A stretch of 64,000 bases of DNA, from contig NZ_QKQS01000023.1 in the NCBI RefSeq assembly GCF_003226555.1, positions 811,263 through 875,262 of the forward strand. The letters run 5' to 3'. A program made the translations under genes and the position numbers. This document shows positions 1 to 7,484 of the stretch, one piece after another; position 1 is the stretch's first letter, and every line of letters starts with the position of its first letter. This DNA is from Rhodopseudomonas palustris. Lineage in GTDB: Bacteria > Pseudomonadota > Alphaproteobacteria > Rhizobiales > Xanthobacteraceae. The notes beneath the pieces were generated by a model, which had not been told where the DNA came from, did not search any database, and worked only from the letters and a program-made list of their open reading frames with translations.

Positions 1-273
1 GGTCGCATCTTCGAGATGGCTGTCGGTGACGATCATGTCGATGATCGGCTGCGCGGTCGGCGCCACCTCGCCCCAGACCCCGAGCGCCTCGAACAACCGC
101 CGGCACGCCGCCACGATCGCGGTGGCGCGCGGATCGCGGGAGGGCCGCAACGCCAGCGCCGGATCGGCGACAATCACCGGCACCTCCGGCCCGAGCCCCT
201 GGCGCAGCGCGAGTGCCAGCGCCAGACCGGCGAACGCGCCGCCTCCGATGACAATGCTTCGCGGTGCCGTCAT
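1..273 (-). CDS. UbiH/UbiF-type FAD-dependent monooxygenase, N-terminal part (cut by window start)
   Basis: Only the first 91 codons are inside the window; the gene continues to the left. The translated start (MTAPRSIVIGGG) is a Rossmann dinucleotide-binding fold with a GGGAFAG glycine motif, followed by a conserved DPRATAI segment typical of the UbiH/Coq6 hydroxylase family, which hydroxylates the ring of ubiquinone precursors using FAD, NADPH and oxygen. ATG at 271-273 is the only sensible start. It is divergent from tesB, sharing a 134-bp intergenic region. Which ring position it hydroxylates cannot be told from the fragment. Confidence 0.75.
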   Translation of the reverse strand, partial: MTAPRSIVIGGGAFAGLALALALRQGLGPEVPVIVADPALALRPSRDPRATAIVAACRRLFEALGVWGEVAPTAQPIIDMIVTDSHLEDAT

Positions 274-407
274 TTTTCTCACTCTTGCGCCATGGTCGGA
301 GCTGGGCGAAACAGGCTCAGGAACAACCCCGCCGATCGCCGGGGGTTCTAACAGACATCGCCGGCAGTGTGAAATCACGGCCCGGCGCTTGAAGGGAGCG
401 CTCGCCG

Positions 408-1283
408 GTGTCCAAAGGCCTGATCGACCTGATCTCGATTCTCGACCTCGAGCCGATCGAGGTGAACCTGTTTCGTGGCACCAGCCCGAAGACCAGCTGG
501 CAGCGGGTATTCGGCGGCCAGGTGATCGGCCAGGCGATGGTGGCGGGATGCCGCACCGTCGAGAACCGGCTGCCGCATTCGCTGCATTGCTATTTCATCC
601 TGCCGGGAGACCCGCAGGTGCCGATCATCTATCAGGTCGAGCGGCTGCGCGACGGCAAGAGCTACACCACCCGGCGGGTCACCGCGATTCAGCACGGCAA
701 TGCGATCTTTTCGCTGATGATGTCGTTCCACGACGACGAGCCGACCAATTTCGATCATCAGGACAAGATGCCCGACGTGCCGCCACCGGAGGCGCTATCG
801 GCCGAGGAGATCATCAAGCAGCCGTTCTTCAAGGAGATGCCGGACTTCATCAAACGCTATTACGAGTCCGACCGGCCGATCGAACTGCGCCCGGTCGAGC
901 TGTCGCGCTATTTCGGCCAGAAGATCGACGACGGGCGAATCCACGTCTGGATCAAGACCGCCGCCAAACTGCCCGACGATCCGGCGCTGCACATGTGTGC
1001 GCTGGCCTACGCGTCGGACTTCTCGCTGCTCGACGCCGCGATGGCGCGCTACGGCCGGACCCTGTTCGACAAGCGGATGATGCCGGCCAGCCTCGACCAC
1101 GCGATGTGGTTTCACCGCCCGTTCCGCGCCGACGAATGGCTGCTGTACGCCCAGGACTCCCCGTCCGCCCAGGCCGGCCGCGCGCTGACCCGCGGCCAGA
1201 TTTTCAAGACCGACGGTACCCTGGTCGCCTCCGTCGTGCAGGAAGGCTCGATCCGCGAACGCCGCGAGAGTCCGAAGAGCTGA
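408..1283 (+). CDS. tesB: Acyl-CoA thioesterase II (TesB)
   Basis: A 291-residue double hot-dog protein that hydrolyses acyl-CoA to free acid and CoA in the cytoplasm. The N-terminal segment has the family pattern FRGTSP...RVFGGQVIGQA. The C-terminal half holds the expected catalytic Asp (SLDHAMWFHRPFRADEW), a Ser/Thr-rich QDSPSA segment and the Gln of ASVVQEG. The start is GTG at 408, preceded by GAAGGGAG about 9 bases upstream; no ATG gives the conserved N-terminus. Length matches the family. It sits upstream of a PII gene but is separated from it by 144 bp and is probably its own unit. Confidence 0.93.
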   Translation: MSKGLIDLISILDLEPIEVNLFRGTSPKTSWQRVFGGQVIGQAMVAGCRTVENRLPHSLHCYFILPGDPQVPIIYQVERLRDGKSYTTRRVTAIQHGNAIFSLMMSFHDDEPTNFDHQDKMPDVPPPEALSAEEIIKQPFFKEMPDFIKRYYESDRPIELRPVELSRYFGQKIDDGRIHVWIKTAAKLPDDPALHMCALAYASDFSLLDAAMARYGRTLFDKRMMPASLDHAMWFHRPFRADEWLLYAQDSPSAQAGRALTRGQIFKTDGTLVASVVQEGSIRERRESPKS

Positions 1284-1298
1284 GGGACGACGGGCTTC

Positions 1299-1313
1299 AA
1301 GCACGTTCGTTGA
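1299..1313 (+). promoter_or_regulatory. Possible sigma-54 promoter of the first glnK-amtB operon
   Basis: AAGCACG-TTCG-TTGA resembles the -24/-12 pattern TGGCACG-N4-TTGC. The usual -24 GG is AG and the -12 is TTGA. It would start transcription about 100 bases before glnK, the same distance as the better promoter before the second glnK (3366-3381), which also has TTGA. This is a weak match, supported mostly by that parallel and by nitrogen control of such operons in other proteobacteria. Confidence 0.3.
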
Positions 1314-1376
1314 GCAGTCAATCGGCTTATTTTCTGCGCGCCTTGCCGCGAAACCCGGCATATACACGGGATCGGA

Positions 1377-1394
1377 GCACCGCCGCGGCGGTGC
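1377..1394. repeat. Perfect 18-bp palindrome upstream of the first glnK
   Basis: GCACCGCCGCGGCGGTGC is its own reverse complement and lies 33 bp before the glnK ATG, between the possible promoter and the ribosome-binding region (AAGGGGG at about 1415-1421). It would fold in the leader RNA. The ends GCACC...GGTGC recall NtrC half-sites, but the spacing is about 3 bp too long for the enterobacterial consensus. Confidence 0.45.
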
Positions 1395-1415
1395 CAAGGG
1401 CTTTGCGTGAATTAA

Positions 1416-1766
<351 letters not shown>

Positions 1767-1842
1767 GCCGGCGTTCGACAGCCACTTCCCAAACCCCGCG
1801 GAGCCGGGGGGCGCCGCGCACAGTTCCAACAGGACGGGCATC

Positions 1843-3174
1843 ATGACCTTGTTGCTACGCCGTGCGGCGCCGGCCGCGACGGGCTACATCCTTGCAACAT
1901 TCGGCCTTGCGGCAGCCGGCGTGACGCCGGCTCTGGCGCAGGGAACGGCCACGGCGGCGCCGGGCATCAGCCCGGCCGATACCGCCTGGATGACGGTGGC
2001 CACCGCCTTCGTGCTGATGATGACGATCCCCGGCCTGGCGCTGTTCTACTCCGGCATGGTGCGCAAGAAGAACGTGCTGGCCACCATGGCGCAGAGCCTC
2101 GCCGCGGTGGCGCTGATCTCGATCCTGTGGGTGGCGTTCGGCTATTCGCTTGCGTTCACCGGCGGCGGCAGCCTGATCGGCTCGTTCGATCGGATCTTCC
2201 TCGCCGGCATGACGATGGACAGCGTCAACCCGGCGGCCAAGACCATCCCGGAAGCGCTGTTCATGCTCTATCAGATGACCTTCGCGGTCATCACGGTGGC
2301 GCTGGTCGCCGGTTCGGTCGCCGACCGGATGCGGTTTTCCGCCTATCTGTTGTTCTCGATCGGCTGGTTCATCTTCGTCTATGTGCCGCTGGCGCATTGG
2401 ATCTGGGGCGGCGGCTTCCTGGGCGCGATGGGCGTGCTGGATTTCGCCGGCGGCCTGGTGGTGCACCTGTCGGCCGGCACCGGCGGCCTCGTGGCGGCGC
2501 TCGTGATCGGCCGACGGCACGGATACGGCATGGAGAACCTGTCGCCGTTCGACCTGTCGCTGGCAGTTATCGGCACCGGCCTGTTGTGGGTCGGCTGGTT
2601 CGGCTTCAATGGTGGCTCGGCGCTGGCGGCGGATTCCCGCGCCGTGTTCGCCATCACCGCGACGCATCTGGCGGCCTGCTCGGGGGCGCTGACCTGGGGC
2701 GCGATCGAATGGATGGCGCGGCGCAAGCCGTCGGTGCTCGGCATGATTTCCGGCGCCGTCGCCGGGCTCGGCACCATCACGCCGGCGTCGGGCTATGTCG
2801 AACCCTGGCACGGCGTGGTGATCGGCATCGTCGCCGGCCTGATCTGCTACTGGGCCTGCACCTGGCTGAAGCACCGCCTGCGCTACGACGACTCGCTCGA
2901 CGTGTTCGGCGTCCACGGTATCGGCGGCCTGACCGGCACGTTCCTGGCCGGCATCTTCGCCACCGCCTCGATCGGCGGCGTCTCGGGTGCCATCGAGGGC
3001 TCGTGGATGCAGCCGCTGACCCAGCTCGCCGGTATTTTGGTGACTTTCGTCTGGTCGGCCGTGGCAACCTATGTGCTGCTGAAGCTGGTCAGCCTGTTCG
3101 TGGCCCTGCGCGTCTCCCGCGAGCACGAGATCGAAGGTCTCGATATTTCGCAGCACGGCGAGGCGCTGCAGTAG
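1843..3174 (+). CDS. amtB: Ammonium channel AmtB, first copy
   Basis: A 443-residue ammonium transporter of the inner membrane with 11 expected helices. The N-terminus is a signal-like segment ending ALAQG at about residue 33, followed by the mature start DTAWM. The pore twin histidines are seen in VVHLSAG (His208) and VFGVHGIGG (His358), and the extracellular gate region in PGLALFYSGMVRKKN. The C-terminal tail carries the GlnK-contact region (EHEIEGLDISQHGE). It is transcribed with the upstream PII gene. Compared with the second copy it lacks the extra periplasmic loop. Confidence 0.95.
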   Translation: MTLLLRRAAPAATGYILATFGLAAAGVTPALAQGTATAAPGISPADTAWMTVATAFVLMMTIPGLALFYSGMVRKKNVLATMAQSLAAVALISILWVAFGYSLAFTGGGSLIGSFDRIFLAGMTMDSVNPAAKTIPEALFMLYQMTFAVITVALVAGSVADRMRFSAYLLFSIGWFIFVYVPLAHWIWGGGFLGAMGVLDFAGGLVVHLSAGTGGLVAALVIGRRHGYGMENLSPFDLSLAVIGTGLLWVGWFGFNGGSALAADSRAVFAITATHLAACSGALTWGAIEWMARRKPSVLGMISGAVAGLGTITPASGYVEPWHGVVIGIVAGLICYWACTWLKHRLRYDDSLDVFGVHGIGGLTGTFLAGIFATASIGGVSGAIEGSWMQPLTQLAGILVTFVWSAVATYVLLKLVSLFVALRVSREHEIEGLDISQHGEALQ

Positions 3175-3240
3175 GCGCAGCGCCCGACTTTTGGCTAAGC
3201 GTTATGCCCTTCGGATGGGCAGCCATTGTGTCAGCACCCT

Positions 3241-3269
3241 GGCATGCCTGATTCTTGATCAGGCATGCC
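3241..3269. terminator. Perfect 12-bp stem-loop after amtB (terminator or upstream control element)
   Basis: GGCATGCCTGAT, a 5-base loop TCTTG, then ATCAGGCATGCC: every base pairs. It lies 67 bp after the first amtB stop, so it can act as its terminator, although no T-run follows. It is also centred about 137 bp before the predicted start site of the next operon, where NtrC-type enhancers usually sit. The sequence does not match the NtrC consensus well. Confidence 0.5.
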
Positions 3270-3365
3270 CACCTGTTGGGCGCGACCGAATAGCGCAGCT
3301 GGTGTCTCAGTGCCGCGCCGTGAAAAAGGCGCCGATTCCGAAATGATTCCAAGGCCCGGCCCGAC

Positions 3366-3381
3366 TGGCACGGCATTTGAT
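3366..3381 (+). promoter_or_regulatory. Sigma-54 promoter of the second glnK-amtB operon
   Basis: TGGCACGGCATTTGAT matches the sigma-54 consensus TGGCACG-N4-TTGCW at every position but one (A for C in the -12 GC). The invariant GG (3367-3368) is correctly spaced 10 bases from the -12 dinucleotide (GA, 3379-3380). Nitrogen control by NtrC and RpoN is standard for glnK-amtB operons. Confidence 0.75.
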
Positions 3382-3411
3382 TCTAACGGGCCGGCTGTGC
3401 CCGCGTAGTGA

Positions 3412-3825
<414 letters not shown>

Positions 3826-3862
3826 TCGCCTCACCTTCATTGCTTCACTCAGGAGACAACAA

Positions 3863-5305
3863 ATGACGTTCAAACGTCCCTACGGTGCGGGATTGGCCGT
3901 GCTCGTCGCCGGTACATTCGCGACGACAGCCGCCTTCGCAGCGCCGACCGTCAACAAGGGCGACAACGCCTGGATGATGACCTCGACGGTGCTGGTGCTG
4001 TTGATGACCATCCCCGGCCTGGCGCTGTTCTACGGCGGTCTGGTCCGCTCCAAGAACATGCTCTCGGTTCTGGCCCAAGTGTTTTACACCGTATGCGTCG
4101 CCTGCATCATCTGGGCGCTTTACGGCTACAGCCTCGCCTTCACCGGCGGCTCCGAGTTCATCGGCGGCTTCTCGAAGGCCTTCCTGTCGGGCATCACCAC
4201 CGACTCGATGGGCGGCACCTTCACGGTCGACGCCAACATCACCGAGCTGATCTTCGTCTGCTTCCAGATGACGTTCTGCGCCATCACCCCGGCTCTGATC
4301 GTCGGCGCCTTCGCCGAGCGGACCCGCTTCGCCGCGGTGGCGCTGTTCATCCCGCTGTGGATCACCCTGATCTACCTGCCGATGGCGCACATGGTCTGGT
4401 ACTGGGCCGGTCCGGATGCGGTCAACGACGCCGCCAAGGCGCTCGCTGCTGCGACCGACGAAGCCGCCAAGGCGGCTGCGCAGGCCAAGCTCGATGAAGT
4501 GATGGCCGACGGCGGCTTCCTGTTCAAGAAGGGCGCGCTGGACTTCGCCGGCGGCACCGTGGTGCACATCAACGCCGGTATCGCCGGCCTGGTGGGCGCC
4601 CTGCTGATCGGCAAGCGCACCGGCTACGGCAAGGAGCTGATGGCCCCGCACTCGCTGACCATGACCATGATCGGCGCCTCGCTGCTCTGGGTCGGCTGGT
4701 TCGGCTTCAACGCCGGCTCCAACCTCGAAGCCTCGGGCGGCGCCGCCCTGGCGATGACCAACTCCTTCCTCGCCACCGCCGCGGCGGCCCTGGCCTGGAT
4801 GTTCGCGGAGTGGATCTTCAAGGGTCATCCCTCGGTGCTCGGTGCGCTGTCGGGTGCGGTCGCCGGTCTGGTCGCGGTCACTCCGGCCGCCGGCTTCTCC
4901 GGCCCGATGGGCGCGATCGTGCTCGGCCTCGTCGCCGGCGTGGTCTGCCTGTTCTTCTGCACCGTGATCAAGAACGCGCTGGGTTACGACGACTCGCTCG
5001 ACGTGTTCGGCGTCCACGGCATCGGCGGCATCATCGGCGCGCTCGGCACCGGCATCCTGGTGAACCCGGCGCTCGGCGGCACCGGCGTGTACGACTACAC
5101 GCTCGGCAAGGTCGGCGAATACGACTTCGGCGCCCAGATGATCTCGCAGTGCTGGGGCGTCGGCACCACGCTGCTGCTGTCCGGCATCGGTTCGGCGATC
5201 CTCTACAAGGTGGTCGACGTGATCGTCGGTCTGCGGGCCCCGGTCGAAGTCGAACGCGAAGGCCTCGACCTCGTCGAGCACACCGAGCGCGCTTACAACA
5301 TGTAA
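3863..5305 (+). CDS. amtB: Ammonium channel AmtB, second copy
   Basis: A 480-residue ammonium channel preceded by AGGAG 8 bases before ATG. A signal peptide ends near ATTAAFA (about residue 27). Pore histidines are His235 (VVHINAG) and His385 (VFGVHGIGG). It is longer than the first copy because of an alanine-rich insertion at about residues 180-215, after MAHMVWYWAGPDAV, predicted to lie in a periplasmic loop. The C-terminal tail is RAPVEVEREGLDLVEHTERAYNM. It is in an operon with glnK and is followed by a strong terminator at 5393-5425. Confidence 0.95.
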   Translation: MTFKRPYGAGLAVLVAGTFATTAAFAAPTVNKGDNAWMMTSTVLVLLMTIPGLALFYGGLVRSKNMLSVLAQVFYTVCVACIIWALYGYSLAFTGGSEFIGGFSKAFLSGITTDSMGGTFTVDANITELIFVCFQMTFCAITPALIVGAFAERTRFAAVALFIPLWITLIYLPMAHMVWYWAGPDAVNDAAKALAAATDEAAKAAAQAKLDEVMADGGFLFKKGALDFAGGTVVHINAGIAGLVGALLIGKRTGYGKELMAPHSLTMTMIGASLLWVGWFGFNAGSNLEASGGAALAMTNSFLATAAAALAWMFAEWIFKGHPSVLGALSGAVAGLVAVTPAAGFSGPMGAIVLGLVAGVVCLFFCTVIKNALGYDDSLDVFGVHGIGGIIGALGTGILVNPALGGTGVYDYTLGKVGEYDFGAQMISQCWGVGTTLLLSGIGSAILYKVVDVIVGLRAPVEVEREGLDLVEHTERAYNM

Positions 5306-5316
5306 GTTCTCCCGAG

Positions 5317-5346
5317 GGCGCGGTGTTCTCCAGAGAGCGCCGCGCC
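5317..5346 (+). other. First stem-loop of the amtB 3' tail
   Basis: GGCGCGG (5317-5323) pairs with CCGCGCC (5340-5346) around a 16-base loop that contains TGTTCTCC. It starts 11 bp after the amtB stop and is the first of three consecutive stem-loops. Confidence 0.4.
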
Positions 5347-5354
5347 AACACCTA

Positions 5355-5388
5355 CGGTTCGGGCAGATACCCGGCAATGCCCGAACCG
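5355..5388 (+). other. Second stem-loop of the amtB 3' tail
   Basis: CGGTTCGGGCA (5355-5365) and TGCCCGAACCG (5378-5388) form a perfect 11-bp stem with a 12-base loop. No T-run follows. It stands just before the intrinsic terminator. Confidence 0.6.
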
Positions 5389-5392
5389 TCGA

Positions 5393-5425
5393 GGGGTCCC
5401 AGCGCAAGCTGGGGCCCCTTTCTTT
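5393..5425 (+). terminator. Intrinsic terminator of the second glnK-amtB operon
   Basis: GGGGTCCCAGC, the tetraloop GCAA, GCTGGGGCCCC (11 pairs, one G-U) and then TTTCTTT. This is a textbook Rho-independent terminator 88 bp after amtB. Confidence 0.9.
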
Positions 5426-5476
5426 ACGGCGCCCTCCCTGCATTCTGCGGGGTCCGAAGTCTGCTATACTGCGTTG

Positions 5477-5773
5477 ATGGACCGCCGTACCGCACTCGAG
5501 ATCCTGCGAAACTCCGAGGCCCCGCTTCGCGCGCGGGGCGTGCGTCGGGCGGCGCTGTTTGGATCGGTGGCCCGGGGCACCAACCTTCCCGACAGCGATA
5601 TCGATGTACTGATCGAGATCGACCCGACGGCGCACATCACGGTGTTCGACTACGCGGAGCTGAAGGACTACATCGCTGGCCTGTTCGACCATCCTGTCGA
5701 CGTCGTGAACCGCGACCAGCTCAAGCCGTCCGTCGCGCCGACCGCGGCGCACGATGCCATCTATGCGTTCTGA
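5477..5773 (+). CDS. mntA: MNT-domain nucleotidyltransferase (antitoxin of a MNT/HEPN pair)
   Basis: A 98-residue minimal nucleotidyltransferase. The family motif GSX10DXD is intact: Gly29-Ser30 and Asp41-x-Asp43 in FGSVARG...DSDIDVLIE. In studied MNT/HEPN systems this protein neutralises the HEPN partner by transferring AMP to it. ATG at 5477 is used; a TTG lies just before it. There is no ribosome-binding sequence, and a TATACT at 5465-5470 ends only 6 bases before ATG, so a leaderless transcript is possible. It overlaps the next gene by 20 bp. Confidence 0.85.
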   Translation: MDRRTALEILRNSEAPLRARGVRRAALFGSVARGTNLPDSDIDVLIEIDPTAHITVFDYAELKDYIAGLFDHPVDVVNRDQLKPSVAPTAAHDAIYAF

Positions 5774-6107
5774 TGCAACGGACGTCGCTTTGCGCGACAT
5801 CCAACATCACATCGAGCTCGCGATCGAGTTCTCCCGCGGCCTGACCGAGACGGAGTTCAAATCCGACCTCCGGACTGTGTACGCGGTGACACGCTGCCTC
5901 GAGATCATCTCAGAAGCGTCCCGCCGCGTGCCCGAGGAGGTGAAGCAGCGACACGCCGCGATCCCTTGGAAGCAGATTGCCGGATCGGGCAACGTCTACC
6001 GGCACGACTACGAGGACGTGGCGGCGCAGATGATCTGGGATACCATCCATCGCGCTCTGCCGGCACTGAAAGCTGTCGTGACAGAAGAGCTTGTCCGTTC
6101 CGCCTAA
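5754..6107 (+). CDS. hepT: HEPN-domain protein, DUF86/HepT family (toxin-side partner)
   Basis: A 117-residue all-helical DUF86 protein translated from within the end of the MNT gene. HEPN toxins of this family are RNases whose active site is R-X4-6-H. Here the corresponding segment is PWKQIAGSGNVYRHDYEDV (Asn80, Arg83, His84, Tyr86), so His and the following Tyr are present but the Arg expected 5-7 residues before His is glycine. This GN..RHxY form is, as I recall, a recognised DUF86 subgroup. RNase activity is therefore uncertain. An alternative ATG lies at 5763. Confidence 0.85.
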   Translation: MPSMRSDATDVALRDIQHHIELAIEFSRGLTETEFKSDLRTVYAVTRCLEIISEASRRVPEEVKQRHAAIPWKQIAGSGNVYRHDYEDVAAQMIWDTIHRALPALKAVVTEELVRSA

Positions 6108-6244
6108 GAGCGGGCGGAACGAAGTCCCTGTTGCCGCCCGTCGATGGTTAATCGCGTCTTAACCTCGCCGCACCTATGGTGGCTGATCTGTTTCCGCCCG
6201 ATCCACCATGGCGATCGGGTGCGGTGAAAACTGGCGTAATTCGA

Positions 6245-7471
6245 ATGGCTTTGTCCGCTTCCACCTCACCGGCGCGTGCGGCCGGCAGCGTCGACGCTAC
6301 CGGGCAGAGCGAACGCTCGCCGTTCGCGCGGCTGACCGAACTGCTGGCGCCGTATCAGCCGGGCCAAAGCCTGATCAATCTGTCGGTCGGGGAACCGCAA
6401 CATCCGGTGCCGGATTTCGTCGCTGCCGTGCTGGCGCGGCACACCGCCGAGTTCGGCCGCTATCCGCTCGCCAAAGGCATCGAGCCGTTCCGAACGGCCG
6501 CCTCCTCCTGGCTGACGAAACGCTTCGCGCTGGGTCGCGCACCCGATCCTGAAACCGAAGTGCTGGTGCTGAACGGCAGCCGCGAAGGCTTGTTCCTCGC
6601 AGCGATTGCGGCCGCGCGTTACGTCCCGAAGCGTGACGGCACGCCGGCGATCCTGATGCCCAACCCGTTCTATCCAGCCTATGCGGCGGGCGCCCGCGCT
6701 GCCGGCTGCGAAGCGGTGTTTCTGCCGACCACGCTCGCCAATGGTTTTCTGCCGGATCTCGACGGTCTCGACGAGGCGACGCTGAAGCGCACCGTGGCGA
6801 TCTATCTCGCATCGCCCGCGAACCCGCAGGGATCGGTCGCGTCCCGTGATTATTTCGTGCGACTGAAGCAGCTCGCCGATCGCTATTCCTTCATGATCCT
6901 CAGCGACGAATGCTACTCGGAGATCTACACCCAGGTCGCGCCCGGCAGCGCGCTGCAGGTCGCAGGTCCCGATTTCCGCAACGTCGCTATTTTCCAGTCG
7001 CTGTCGAAGCGATCGAATCTGCCCGGCATGCGGGTCGGCTTCGTCGCCGGCGATGCGAACTTTCTCAAAGCCTATCACGAGCTGCGCAATGTCGCGGCGC
7101 CGCAGGTACCGATCCCGCTGCAGCACGTCGCGGTCGCGGCCTATTCGGATGAGGCCCATGTCGAGGAAAACCGGCGGCTGTATCGGCTGAAGTTCGATCT
7201 TGCCGATCAGATCCTCGGCGCCCGCTATGGCTATCGACGGCCGGCCGGCGGCTTCTGTCTGTGGCTCGATGTCTCCGCGCATGGCGGCGACGAGGCCGCG
7301 ACGGTGAGCCTGTTCAAGGATGGCGGCGTCCGCGTGGTGCCGGGCAGCTATCTGGCCCGGCAGCAGAGCGACGGCAGCAATCCCGGCGCCGGCTATATCC
7401 GTGTCGCGATGGTGCAGGACAGTGAAACCACCGCAGAGGCGCTGCATCGCCTGGTGCGGATTCTCGGATGA
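6245..7471 (+). CDS. PLP-dependent aminotransferase, class I/II
   Basis: A 408-residue fold-type I aminotransferase. Seen: substrate-side [17 protein letters not shown], the NPFYPAY motif, SPANPQG, the PLP-contact Asp-Glu in [11 protein letters not shown], the Schiff-base lysine in [17 protein letters not shown], and the C-terminal arginine region GYIRVAMV. The family includes aspartate and N-succinyldiaminopimelate aminotransferases; the SVGEP...KGIEPFR pattern is closest to enzymes labelled DapC, but the substrate is unproven. Start ATG 6245 is preferred; an in-frame ATG at 6176 would add 23 residues of unconserved sequence. It ends 13 bp before ftsK. Confidence 0.87.
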   Translation: MALSASTSPARAAGSVDATGQSERSPFARLTELLAPYQPGQSLINLSVGEPQHPVPDFVAAVLARHTAEFGRYPLAKGIEPFRTAASSWLTKRFALGRAPDPETEVLVLNGSREGLFLAAIAAARYVPKRDGTPAILMPNPFYPAYAAGARAAGCEAVFLPTTLANGFLPDLDGLDEATLKRTVAIYLASPANPQGSVASRDYFVRLKQLADRYSFMILSDECYSEIYTQVAPGSALQVAGPDFRNVAIFQSLSKRSNLPGMRVGFVAGDANFLKAYHELRNVAAPQVPIPLQHVAVAAYSDEAHVEENRRLYRLKFDLADQILGARYGYRRPAGGFCLWLDVSAHGGDEAATVSLFKDGGVRVVPGSYLARQQSDGSNPGAGYIRVAMVQDSETTAEALHRLVRILG

Positions 7472-7484
7472 TGCGCAGGGCCCC

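Noticed and set aside
1388-1406. GGTGCCAAGGGCTTTGC as a sigma-54 promoter of the first glnK
   Set aside because: The GG and GC spacing is wrong and the start would fall only about 10 bases before the ATG.
3845-5800. Long minus-strand open frame opposite the second amtB
   Set aside because: Antisense shadow; amtB, MNT gene and promoter evidence are on the plus strand.
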